Part shown: piece after piece, positions 25,117-33,171 of the stretch
Numbering within the stretch: the stretch's first letter is position 1
How the letters are laid out: every line of letters begins with the position of its first letter
NCBI GenBank assembly: GCA_963725395.1
Contig: CAVRYH010000012.1
Span: forward strand, 216,709-280,708
DNA: 64,000 bases
From: Bog-756 sp963725395
GTDB taxonomy: Bacteria; Actinomycetota; Acidimicrobiia; Acidimicrobiales; RAAP-2
Direction of reading: 5' to 3'
Position numbers and translations under genes: made by a program
Notes under the pieces: model-generated
What the model was told of the DNA's origin: nothing
What the model saw: only the letters and a program-made list of their open reading frames with translations
The model's database searches: none

Positions 25117-26329
25117 TTCAATGGGTCGACGCAACGGCCTCGGCGAACGCCTCAGATGGTGACATAAAGCCGAGCGTCTTGCGAGGCCTTCTGTTGAGCG
25201 AACTTGCGATGGCGTCGAGCTGCTGGTGAGTGTGGACCGAAAGATCGGTGCCCCTTCGGCAGATATTGACGAAGGAGCCCGTTGGTGTTCTCGTTGGTGC
25301 CGCGCTGCCATGGTGAACGAGGATCGCAGAAGTAGACCTTCACACCCGTGTCGACGGTGAAGCGCACGTGCTCGGACATCTCGGGCCCGAGGTGAGGGTG
25401 CGACGGAGCTGGGCCGTCAGGGTGACGATGCGCTTGGTCATGGCGTTTCGCACCGCCTCGGCCCCGTGGTCGTTGGGCAGCCGGAGCAAAATGACATAAC
25501 GGGTGCTCCGCTCGACAAGGGTGCCCACCGACGTGAAGCCCTTGCCCAGGATGAGATCCCCCTCCCAGTGACCGGGCACCGCTCGGTCCTCGACCTCGGC
25601 CGGGCGCTCGGAGATCATGACCATGTCCTTGATCTTCCCCATGCCGTGGCCGCCCTTGGTCCACTTCTTGTTGCGGCGCATGGCCCGGCCACTTCGCAGG
25701 CATACGTGCAGCTCATGGCCGGAGCGCCCCGCGGCCCTGGACGAAGAGCGACTGGTAGATGGTCTCATGGGACACCTGGAGCTCCGGGTTGTTCGGGTAG
25801 GTCCGAGCCAGCCACCCGGAGATCACCTCGGGTGACCACTTGTCGGCCAGCTTGGCCTCCACTTTGGCCCGAAGACGCCGGGAGCTGGCGATCTTGCCCA
25901 CCTTGGGACGTTTCGCCCTGCGGCGGGCCGCCCGCTCGGCCTTGATGGCCCGGGAGCCCCGGCGTCCCCCGTTGGCGTTCACCTCCCGGGACACCGTCGA
26001 GGGTGCCCGCTCCAGATCCCAGGCGATCTCCCGAAATGACCACCCCGCAGCCAGACCACTCGAGATCTCCTCGCGTTCGGACTGGGAGAACCGCAGCTCA
26101 GAGACGACCCGTGGCCGGGGCGGGATGCCACCTGTTCGCCCGACGTACTCCCTGATCGCGCTGTTCTCCCTGTCAAGCCTTCGGGCGATCCGCTTCAGGG
26201 GCACACCGGCCTGATGATGCTCCCAGATCGTTGCCTTCTCTTCCTCGGTGAACTTGCGCATCTGCACACCTCCTGATCGACGACATCAAATGTTCGCCAA
26301 TTAGGCAGGTGTTGCGTTGACCCCCTGAA
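25117..26329 (-). mobile_element. IS30-family insertion sequence, decayed
   Basis: The ends are a 19-base imperfect inverted repeat. The left end at 25117-25135 contains GGGTCGACGCAAC, and the right end at 26311-26329 contains GTTGCGTTGACCC. Length is about 1213 bp. No matching target duplication is visible. The transposase inside has three frame breaks. Part of a related element lies at 36575-36795. Confidence 0.8.
25118..26261 (-). pseudogene. IS30 transposase, frameshifted
   Basis: The gene starts at ATG 26261 behind AGGAGG. The N-terminal helix-turn-helix (MRKFTEEEKATIWEHHQAG) and second HTH (FREIAWDLERAPSTVSREV) are intact through SHETIYQSLFVQGRGALR. The frame then breaks near 25740; PGHWEGDLILGKG, with the first catalytic Asp, lies in the next frame. 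It breaks again near 25390 before the DPRSPWQRGTNENTNGLLRQ segment, and again at a G run near 25250. The last piece ends at 25118. Each break is a single-base change. Confidence 0.87.
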
Positions 26330-26454
26330 CTCGCACCGGGTCGGAGGTCGACCAAGGTGTGCCCCAGTGCCCCAGCTAATCGCCCATGAGCGGCATCAGT
26401 GGACAGAATGATCGCTAGCCCCGGCGAGCCTGGTTCAGGCTAGCGTTTCCTCCC

Positions 26455-27876
26455 ATGTTCGGTAGTTCCGCGACTGGGGGATTGTTCGGCGGCGTTCGAC
26501 CGTGGTGGAGCGGTCTCGCCCTTGTTCTGTTGATGGTCACGATGGCGACCGTCGGACTCTCATTGGCCGCTGTCGATCCAGCCCCTGCGGCTGCGACGAC
26601 GCCCCCGGTCAAGTACTACGTCGCCATGGGGGATTCCATGGCCGCAGGGACAGGAGCCTCCACACCGGCCAATGACTATGTGAATCTCGTGTACCAGCAC
26701 GAACTGGCTCAGTACCCCGGCCTCCAAGTCGTCAATCTGGCCTGCGGCGGTGCCACCGTACAATCGGTCATCAACGGACCGGGGTGTTCGTACACCACTG
26801 GGACCCAGTTGGGTGACGCCGAAGCGTTCCTGGCGGCGCACCCGGGCCAGGTTGCATTGCTCACCATCGACATCGGCGCCAACAATGTCGATGGGTGCCT
26901 GGGAGCCTCGGGCATCAACATCCCCTGCGTCCAGACCGGTCTCGGCCAGATCACTACCCTCCTACCCCAGATTCTGAGTGGGCTGCGGGGCGTCTATCCC
27001 GGACTAGCCGTCTACGGGATGAACTACTACGACCCGTTTCTGAACCAGTGGCTGACCGGAGCCAGCGGGCAGGCTGTGGCCGAGCAGTCCGAAACCTATG
27101 CCGTCACTCTCAACAGCATCCTGGCCCAGATCTTCGGTGCCGCCGGCGCATCGACGGCAGACCCGGCAACTTTATTTGACACCACCGACTTCGCTCTGAC
27201 CGGGATGTACCTGGGCACCGTTGTGCCTCAGAACGTTGCGCTCATCTGTGCGTGGACCTTGATGTGTAGCCAAAACAACATCCACCCCAATGACCTTGGC
27301 CATGCCGTCGTAGCGCAGGCGTTTGAGGCGGTGATTGACCACCTGACCGTCCTCACCACGGCGCTGCCCTCTGGCTCAGTGAGACAGCCATACTCGGCCT
27401 CCTTGACGGCCGATGGTGGGCAGGCTCCCTACCGGTGGTCGCTGTCGTCGGGCGCCCTGCCGTCGGGCCTCCACCTGACCGCCACAGGACTGATCAGGGG
27501 TAAGCCGAGTGCGACCGGATCGTCCACGTTCACGGTGACGGTCGTCGACCACAGAACGAGGACGCACATTCAGCAGACCGCCACACAGACCCTCACTCTC
27601 AACATCACGCAGCCGATCCCGGTCATCACCCTCGTCAAACCGAACACCGCACCCGTCAACGGTGACACCAAGGTGACCATCACGGGTACCTCCCTCTGGG
27701 CACCGTTGTCGGTCATGTTCGGCATGTTTCCGGCCACTGGTGTGACGGTGAACACCGCTGGGACCAAGATCACCGCTTACGCTCCGGCAGAGGGTGCCGG
27801 GACGGTTGCCATCGTGGTGACGACACCTGGCGGGGTCAGTTTGCCGGTTGCCGGCGACCAGTTCACCTATCCCTAA
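26455..27876 (+). CDS. secreted SGNH/GDSL hydrolase with Ig-like and IPT/TIG domains
   Basis: Exported protein of 473 residues. A signal anchor (about 19-40) ends at an Ala-rich cleavage region. The SGNH hydrolase domain follows: block I GDSMAAG with S61, a Gly/Asn block IDIGANN, and NNIHPND carrying the catalytic Asp/His region. Then come a putative-Ig (He_PIG) domain with APYRWSLSSGALPSGL and a C-terminal IPT/TIG domain (VNGDTKVTITGTSLW). It is probably an esterase or lipase acting on polymers or surface glycans outside the cell. A dispersed repeat starts at its stop codon. Confidence 0.87.
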   Translation: MFGSSATGGLFGGVRPWWSGLALVLLMVTMATVGLSLAAVDPAPAAATTPPVKYYVAMGDSMAAGTGASTPANDYVNLVYQHELAQYPGLQVVNLACGGATVQSVINGPGCSYTTGTQLGDAEAFLAAHPGQVALLTIDIGANNVDGCLGASGINIPCVQTGLGQITTLLPQILSGLRGVYPGLAVYGMNYYDPFLNQWLTGASGQAVAEQSETYAVTLNSILAQIFGAAGASTADPATLFDTTDFALTGMYLGTVVPQNVALICAWTLMCSQNNIHPNDLGHAVVAQAFEAVIDHLTVLTTALPSGSVRQPYSASLTADGGQAPYRWSLSSGALPSGLHLTATGLIRGKPSATGSSTFTVTVVDHRTRTHIQQTATQTLTLNITQPIPVITLVKPNTAPVNGDTKVTITGTSLWAPLSVMFGMFPATGVTVNTAGTKITAYAPAEGAGTVAIVVTTPGGVSLPVAGDQFTYP

Positions 27877-27900
27877 TCACCGGGAGAGGGTCGCGTTATC
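27876..27900 (+). repeat. 25-base dispersed repeat, copy 1
   Basis: The 25 bases beginning at the last base of the SGNH hydrolase stop codon are identical to 47404-47428, and weaker similarity continues for about 45 further bases. Both copies lie beside genes or fragments for secreted Ig-domain proteins. Confidence 0.8.
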
Positions 27901-28123
27901 AGGTTTGGACGCGGAACTGCTCACGCTCAGCCAACTGCCAATGTCGGCTCACCGAGCCGTAGCTCGCCAGACTGATGACTCCTCCTACTTGGCCCTAGGC
28001 CAGGGCTTCTACGAGTCCAGGTGCTTCCGCTCCCCGGAACATCTTCAAACGGTTACTCAACACTCTTTTGGTACATTTCGACGCAAGTCAGCACGTAATG
28101 GCGCGTTTCGATCCAGGGGAACA

Positions 28124-28572
28124 GTGCGAAGGATCATGATGGCAGCCGCAGCCTTCGCGATTCCGATGTCAGCGGCGTCGTAGGGATCGTCGGGGCATCT
28201 GGGATAGCCGGAGCATCGTCCCCGGTTACATGCGCCAAAGTCTCCTGGACCCTCACGGGAACCGTTCACTTCAAGGGGTGCAGCACTCCGTTTGCGAAGG
28301 GGAATGCCGTGGGCACCTCGCTCGCGACCGGTGGGACGATCAGCTGGACAGGCAAACACCCAGGCTCGGTTTCGCCTTCGGGCTCCGTCACGGTTGCCGG
28401 CCAAGGGAGCTGCGCCAACGGCTCGAAGGAGTACGAGGCCTCAGACGTGGTAACCGCCGTCACTGGAAGTGCAGCGTCGGTGATCAAGGTGGGGGACTGT
28501 AGCTCCGGTGCGTTCTGTGTGAGTAAGGCCGGCCATCTCGCATTGGTCAAGGGCAGCGTGTTCTCAGTCTGA
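28124..28572 (+). pseudogene. small secreted protein, frameshifted after the signal peptide
   Basis: A GTG at 28124 opens VRRIMMAAAAFAIPMSAAS, a typical signal peptide, which stops at 28181. One base away, the next frame continues VVGIVGASGIAGA, then VTCAKVSWTLTGTVHFKGC, and ends VSKAGHLALVKGSVFSV at 28572. The Cys-containing, beta-rich body has the style of small exported proteins in Acidimicrobiia. One single-base change would restore a protein of about 148 residues. Function is unknown. Confidence 0.6.
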
Positions 28573-28664
28573 TTAAAGGGTACCTCCAACCAGCAAACGA
28601 ATCAGCAGCTGGCAAACCCCCGGGGACTCCCGATTGACCGTTCGCTCCGCATGCGACCGCGGTT

Positions 28665-29273
28665 CTACGCATTCTCGGTCTCGGGAAGAAGCGCCTGTGG
28701 AGCCAGGTCGTTCAACTGGATCGCCGTCATAGGGGCTCCGGGAGGGACTGTCGAAAGCATGCTCTCCAGCTGTCGGAGTCCACGATGACACAGAACCCGT
28801 ACTGATCCCGGCGATCGCTCCATGATGTTCGCAACGGCTGGAACGCCCAGTCCCGCGACGATCCTAAGCATCACCGCCTCGGCCTGACCAGGTGGAAGAT
28901 GTGCGATCAGCGTGAGGGCTCGTTCTGTGGCCGAATGCTCGTCCGCTTCGGCTTCAACATTGTTGCTGGCTGGCAGCACAGCCAGATTAGAAAGCTCGAT
29001 CGGGATCGGCCGGGTGGTGCCACCGCGATACCAATCGGTTGCGCAGTTTCTGGCAGTGATGAAGAGCCAGCCTCGGAAGCTCTGTTCATCTCCTTCGAAT
29101 GACGGAAGCGCTCTCAGCACTCTCAACCAGATCTCGGCGGCCAGATCTTCAGCAACCGGCGCCGCCTTGACCCGAAGGTACCGAAGGAGCGTCGGCTGGA
29201 ACTCCCTCCAGATCGTTGCGAACGCGTCCTCATCGCCCTTCTTCGCTGCCGTGAGGCTTCCCCCGAAGTCCAT
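28665..29273 (-). CDS. ECF-type RNA polymerase sigma factor
   Basis: Protein of 202 residues. Sigma region 2 is seen as FQPTLLRYLRV, DLAAEIWLRVLRALPSF and SFRGWLFITARNCATDWYR. After an acidic linker, region 4 is LIAHLPPGQAEAVMLRIVAGLGVPAVA with a helix-turn-helix (IMERSPGSVRVLCHRGLRQL). These factors direct RNA polymerase to stress or envelope genes. No anti-sigma gene is adjacent, so its control is not evident here. ATG at 29273 is used; a TTG one codon earlier is possible. Confidence 0.88.
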   Translation of the reverse strand: MDFGGSLTAAKKGDEDAFATIWREFQPTLLRYLRVKAAPVAEDLAAEIWLRVLRALPSFEGDEQSFRGWLFITARNCATDWYRGGTTRPIPIELSNLAVLPASNNVEAEADEHSATERALTLIAHLPPGQAEAVMLRIVAGLGVPAVANIMERSPGSVRVLCHRGLRQLESMLSTVPPGAPMTAIQLNDLAPQALLPETENA

Positions 29274-29554
29274 CAATTGACCACAAGCCCGTTCCGCTAT
29301 TCGATGCGCTCCCCCGCTGCCTTACTACACCTATTGGGCGACTCCGTCCACCAAGTAGGCCGACCAGGTGAATCAGTGACATGGGACGTTACCCAATAGG
29401 GATGGGAAAGATTATCGCCAGCATCAATCCGGTGGGAGCCAGAAACCCACGCCGCTGAGCAGGGACTCCCCACCGTTGGTTTCGCCAATCGTCAATGCGG
29501 AATATCAACTCGCACGGGCGGGAACACTCCGGCAAGATCTGACCAGGCGATCAT
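29274..29554. other. intergenic region upstream of the sigma factor gene
   Basis: No gene is seen. The stretch presumably holds the sigma factor promoter; I cannot identify a clear -35/-10 pair. Confidence 0.4.
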
Positions 29555-29597
29555 GAGACCGCCCGGGTCAGGCACACGCCTGGCCCCGGGCGGTCTC
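29555..29597 (-). terminator. strong nested hairpin after the secreted-protein gene
   Basis: GAGACCGCCCGGG (29555-29567) pairs perfectly with CCCGGGCGGTCTC (29585-29597). An inner stem CAGGC/GCCTG lies in the loop. It starts 18 bases past the stop at 29615, fitting an intrinsic terminator without a long T run. Confidence 0.75.
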
Positions 29598-29614
29598 CCT
29601 GACGTTTGCTGGGA

Positions 29615-30049
29615 TCAAAAGGTGTGGTTCACGACCTTCGTCACTCGAGCGGGAACTCGGGCCTCGATCGTGGTGGCCTGCGTCGAGGTCAGCTTCTGAT
29701 CGGTGACCGCCCGGTTGATCTGGACATCAACGGCGTTCACCAGGGCATTGACAACGGTCTGCGGATTCACGTTGTGCTGAGTCGCCACCCCGGCGACTGA
29801 GTTGCCAGCCTTGAGGTCGGCTCGAAGGGTCTGAGGTGTAATTCCGATGGCCTGGGCGCTGATATCCAGGCCGGCTCCACGAAGTTCCTTCCTGTGTGAC
29901 CGGATCCAAGCCTTGACCTCACCCTTGCCGGTGTGGGTCTGAGCAGTGGTGGAAGCGGCTGGCGTTGCGGCGTAAGCAGTGCCAGTGGCCGCCAACCCTC
30001 CAAGCAGCGCTCCTCCGATGACAACTGGGGCGATGATCTTCTTCAGCAT
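29615..30049 (-). CDS. small secreted protein of unknown function
   Basis: Protein of 144 residues. A signal peptide (MLKKIIAPVVIGGALLGGLA, cleavage after YAA near residue 28) is followed by a helical body with WIRSHRKELRGAGLDISAQ, then ITPQTLRADLKAGNSVAGVA, and VNPQTVVNALVNAVDVQI. The helix-turn pattern with LRADLKAGNSVAGVA is reminiscent of repeated helical motifs in other actinobacterial secreted proteins. An AAGGAG site precedes ATG 30049 and a strong terminator follows, so it is probably monocistronic and well expressed. Confidence 0.7.
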   Translation of the reverse strand: MLKKIIAPVVIGGALLGGLAATGTAYAATPAASTTAQTHTGKGEVKAWIRSHRKELRGAGLDISAQAIGITPQTLRADLKAGNSVAGVATQHNVNPQTVVNALVNAVDVQINRAVTDQKLTSTQATTIEARVPARVTKVVNHTF

Positions 30050-30218
30050 GATGACTCCTTCAACTGGGGGATGTTCTCTACGGCCTGATGGTGGCAGTCG
30101 AAGACGGGCGTTCGATGAGGGATGTGTGAGGGTTCGGTGAAGGTGTGCGTGCCGACAACCTCATCCGGGAGCCTTGATCTGGACTTTTTCATGTGTGGAG
30201 TGACCGCGAGAATGATCA

Positions 30219-30390
30219 GTGCTCTCTCGTTTTCTGTCTCGCCTTCGCCCGGACCACCAGATCCCCTGCCTGCAACGGGGTGACGACTCCGATCTGTCCA
30301 TCGAGGTCGTCATGCTCCGTCACGAGGTCGCCGTTCTTCGTCGTCAAGTGGCCCGTCCGGCTCTGAGACCATCGGATCGAGCGCTCTTTG
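30219..30390 (+). pseudogene. integrase-type transposase N-terminal remnant
   Basis: The frame reads SRFLSRLRPDH, then DLSIEVVMLRHEVAVLRRQV and RPALRPSDRALFAGLS, the N-terminal signature of a widespread actinobacterial integrase/transposase group. The expected continuation into the DDE domain is missing. It is a short scrap with no visible ends. Confidence 0.6.
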
Positions 30391-30592
30391 CCGGCCTTAG
30401 CAGCCCCTACCGCCCTGCCGCGTGCCCATCATCCAGGCATGGACCAAGCTCACTGAGAACGGGACAGAACTCCGACGAAATCGAAACCGCTCCGACTCGC
30501 CGCCCATCCAGCAGGCGAATCTGCTCGGTTGTCAGCTTCGGGGAGTGAACCGCGAACTGAAATGAATGCCATGCTCGTACCCGGTTCGGGGA

Positions 30593-32257
30593 CTATCCGA
30601 GCTTCTCCATGGCCCTGGTCCAAGCCAACCATGTCTGATAGCCACCGTCTAGATTCCGCGCCCGAATTCCAAGCTCCTGCATCAGCGCCGTAGCCGTATG
30701 CCCTCGCTGACCTACTTGGCAGTAGACGACAACCGGCCCGTGACCAAGCGATGCCAGGCTGTCACGGAGCGAATCGATCGGAAGATTGACGGACCCTTCG
30801 ATTGCACCGGCTGCGTGCTCCTCTGGGGTTCGCACATCAATGACCGGCCATCCCTTCTCCACCAGCTGACCCAGCTCCTGAGGCTCGACAATGTCACACT
30901 GTCCACTCAGAACGTTCTCCGCCATATAGCCCAGGAGATTGACCGGATCCTTGGCCGACGAGAACGGCGGCGCGTACGCCAATTCGAGATCAGCAAGTTG
31001 ATCAGCGGTGACGCTGCTGGCCATCGCCGTGGCGATCACATCGATTCTCTTGTCTACGCCGCTCCGGCCGACGATCTGAGCTCCGAGGATCGTGCCATCG
31101 TTCGGGTCGAAGATGAGCTTCGCGGCCATGCGAGTCGCCCCCGGATAGTAGGTCGCGTGGTTGAAGGGATGGGAGTGGATTGTCTGAAAGGGTCGTCCGG
31201 CAGCCTGCAGCCGTCGTTCGTTCCATCCGACAGTGGCGGCGACGACTTCGAAGACTTTCACGATGGCCGTACCGAGGGAGGGCACTGTTCGTGAAGGTCT
31301 CCCGGCGATATGGTCCGCCACCCTTCTCCCCTGGCGGTTGGCCACATTGGCCAACGCGATGAGCGAACTGGCGTGTGAGATTGCATCCGGCTTCTCTGTC
31401 GCATCGCCGACGGCGTAAATATGCGGGTCATTGGTCTGATTCTCGGCGTTCACCGCGATGCCGCCGCTCGGCCCGAGCTCGAGCCCGGCGAGTTCGGCCA
31501 GGTGGACGTCCGGCCTGACTCCGATCGCCCCGACGACAATCTCGGCCGCGAGTATGCGACCGTCGCTCAGGGTGACTGATCGCTCCTCCACGGATGCCAC
31601 GGACACACCTGTTTCGACCGCCACGCCGTTGGCCACCAGTTCGTCGCACACCAGGATGGCGAGCTCAGGATCGAGCGGCGGCAGGACCTGAGGCGTGGCC
31701 TCGACGATGGTGACCTCGAGACCTTGTCTCACGAGGTTCTCCGCCATCTCCAAGCCGATGAAGCCGGCGCCGATCACGACGGCCGTATTCGGGTCTACAT
31801 CGACCTCGGTGGCCAGGGTAGCGGCGTCCTCTACGGTCCTCAGCGTCCGCACCCTCTCGTAGCCAGGGATGGGCAGTCGCACCGGAGCCGCCCCCATGCT
31901 CAGGACCAGCTTGTCGTAGGCCACGACGCCTTCCTCGCCGCTGATCGTCGACCTGGTCCGGACGGTGCCAGCCAACCTATCGATCGCCACCACTTCCTGG
32001 TTGATTCGGACATCGAGCCGGAAGCGGTCGAAGAGCTGTTCGGGGGTCTGAAGTGTGAGATCCTCTTCCTCTTCGATGAGGCCTCCTACGAAATAAGGAA
32101 GCCCGCAATTGGCGAACGACACGTGCCCAGACCGCTCGAGGACGGTGATGGTGACCTCGGCATCGAGGCGACGAAGGCGAGTGGCGGTCGACATACCGCC
32201 GGCCACCCCGCCGACGATCACCACCCGGTACTTCCCATCAACTGGTCCCTTCGTCAT
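30593..32257 (-). CDS. CoA-disulfide reductase-like FAD oxidoreductase fused to rhodanese
   Basis: Protein of 554 residues. An FAD/NAD(P)H pyridine-nucleotide-disulfide reductase part (1-450) starts RVVIVGGVAGGMSTA and has active-site C51 in SFANCGLPYFVGG, the pattern of CoA-disulfide reductases, which use a single Cys. A C-terminal rhodanese domain (about 460-554) has catalytic C513 in VVVYCQVGQRG. Such fusions reduce CoA persulfides or polysulfide and handle sulfane sulfur in the cytosol. The ATG at 32257 overlaps the stop of the preceding miniprotein gene as ATGA, which fixes the start. A CstR-like regulator is divergent. Confidence 0.9.
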   Translation of the reverse strand: MTKGPVDGKYRVVIVGGVAGGMSTATRLRRLDAEVTITVLERSGHVSFANCGLPYFVGGLIEEEEDLTLQTPEQLFDRFRLDVRINQEVVAIDRLAGTVRTRSTISGEEGVVAYDKLVLSMGAAPVRLPIPGYERVRTLRTVEDAATLATEVDVDPNTAVVIGAGFIGLEMAENLVRQGLEVTIVEATPQVLPPLDPELAILVCDELVANGVAVETGVSVASVEERSVTLSDGRILAAEIVVGAIGVRPDVHLAELAGLELGPSGGIAVNAENQTNDPHIYAVGDATEKPDAISHASSLIALANVANRQGRRVADHIAGRPSRTVPSLGTAIVKVFEVVAATVGWNERRLQAAGRPFQTIHSHPFNHATYYPGATRMAAKLIFDPNDGTILGAQIVGRSGVDKRIDVIATAMASSVTADQLADLELAYAPPFSSAKDPVNLLGYMAENVLSGQCDIVEPQELGQLVEKGWPVIDVRTPEEHAAGAIEGSVNLPIDSLRDSLASLGHGPVVVYCQVGQRGHTATALMQELGIRARNLDGGYQTWLAWTRAMEKLG

Positions 32258-32415
32258 CGGGAAAGCCACAACTTCCTCCTGGCAACTGGCGCCTGAGTAG
32301 TCCGACACTGACAACGCTCATCCCTGGGCACCTCACCCAATACCTGCTCAACGTGGGCTCCACAGCCCTTCCATGTCGGACGACCGCACTTCTTGCAGGT
32401 AGTAGCTCTGCACAT
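32254..32415 (-). CDS. cysteine-rich miniprotein, first gene of the CoADR-rhodanese operon
   Basis: Protein of 53 residues, MCRATTCKKCGRPTWKGCG onward, with six Cys (2, 7, 10, 18, 33, 35), including a CKKC pair and HVEQVLGEVPRDERCQC. It looks like a small zinc-ribbon protein and resembles unnamed actinobacterial miniproteins I recall only generally. Support for its reality: its TGA overlaps the reductase ATG as ATGA, and its start codon lies inside the operator at 32414-32429. No ribosome-binding site is visible, so it may be leaderless. The role is unknown; its place suggests sulfur or metal handling. Confidence 0.72.
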   Translation of the reverse strand: MCRATTCKKCGRPTWKGCGAHVEQVLGEVPRDERCQCRTTQAPVARRKLWLSR

Positions 32416-32429
32416 ACCCCATAGGGTAT
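32414..32429. promoter_or_regulatory. CstR/CsoR-type operator 1
   Basis: ATACCC-CATA-GGGTAT, a perfect inverted repeat with 4-base spacer of the type bound by CsoR/CstR proteins. It overlaps the start codon of the miniprotein gene on the minus strand, so a bound repressor would block that operon directly. Confidence 0.75.
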
Positions 32430-32481
32430 CAGCAGAGAACACCGCCCGCAATGCAAGCGACCGTTCATTCGATGTGGGTTG

Positions 32482-32497
32482 ATACCCAAGGGGGTAT
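32482..32497. promoter_or_regulatory. CstR/CsoR-type operator 2
   Basis: ATACCC-AAGG-GGGTAT, the same arms as operator 1, with centres 68 bases apart. It lies about 53 bases before the regulator start and overlaps a TATATT that could be a -10 element, so it suits autoregulation. Confidence 0.75.
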
Positions 32498-32549
32498 ATT
32501 TGAATCGACAGACGACACCAAGAAGCAAGAAGGCAGTGAAGGAGCGAGT

Positions 32550-32819
32550 GTGCAACTACCCGATGAAGTGGTCACGGACCTCCGCAAGCGGCTGAAGCGT
32601 GCCGGAGGCCAGGTCCAGGCCGTGGAGACCATGCTGGCCGAAGGCCGCGAGTGCCGGGACATCGTGACCCAGCTGAGTGCCGCCACCAGGGCCCTTGAAC
32701 AGGTCGGGTTCCGTCTGATCGCCAGCGGCCTGACCTTCTGCATCGAGCATCCCGATGAGGCGGCCGAGTCTGGCTATCCACTCGATGAGGTCCAGCGGCT
32801 GTTCACCAAACTGGCTTGA
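32550..32819 (+). CDS. CsoR/RcnR-family regulator with CstR-like (persulfide-sensing) cysteine pattern
   Basis: All-helical repressor of 89 residues (LPDEVVTDLRKRLKRAGGQ onward). The family ligand positions are C35 and C64, spaced 29 residues apart, but the position where copper-sensing CsoR has His (25 after the first Cys) is Gly60. C-x28-C without the His is the pattern of CstR, which senses persulfides and controls rhodanese and CoA-persulfide genes. The divergent CoADR-rhodanese operon and two ATACCC-N4-GGGTAT sites fit this. GTG at 32550 follows AAGGAG; upstream codons have no family similarity. Confidence 0.85.
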   Translation: MQLPDEVVTDLRKRLKRAGGQVQAVETMLAEGRECRDIVTQLSAATRALEQVGFRLIASGLTFCIEHPDEAAESGYPLDEVQRLFTKLA

Positions 32820-32857
32820 GCAGGTTTCTCAGAGAACCTGCCCTGGCAATTGCCTAC

Positions 32858-33088
32858 ATGAACAATGGCCGCATGGACCGCTCTCGTCTGGAATCGCCCT
32901 GTGCGACTCTATCGATCCGTCAAAGCAACGGTGGAAGTAAAGCGCTCCTACTGCTCGGAGAGATCGAGCACTGCCGAGTCGAGTCCACGATGAAAGCCAC
33001 GGAAGACCTGATCGAACAGGTCATGGACATCATCACCGTTGGCGAGTTCTACGCCATGGCCGCCGGTGGCGAGATCATCCTCACGTAA
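32858..33088 (+). CDS. hypothetical small protein after the CstR-like gene
   Basis: Open frame of 76 residues from ATG 32858 containing ALLLLGEIEHCRVEST and ATEDLIEQVMDIITVGEFY. I do not recognise it. The frame extends back to a TTG at 32816 overlapping the regulator stop. The C-terminal 30 residues look helical and acidic. No ribosome-binding site is evident. It lies between the regulator and mshC on the same strand and could be co-transcribed. It may not be a gene. Confidence 0.3.
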   Translation: MNNGRMDRSRLESPCATLSIRQSNGGSKALLLLGEIEHCRVESTMKATEDLIEQVMDIITVGEFYAMAAGGEIILT

Positions 33089-33171
33089 GGTTCGGTGGTG
33101 CGCTTTGATGAAAGTGGTGTCCGAAGAGCAATTCCCACTGAGCATCCGGCCACCGACATCGGAGGACAGTA

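Noticed and set aside
32451..32549. Longer N-terminus for the CsoR-family regulator
   Set aside because: These codons overlap operator 2 and lack family similarity; GTG 32550 has a good ribosome-binding site.
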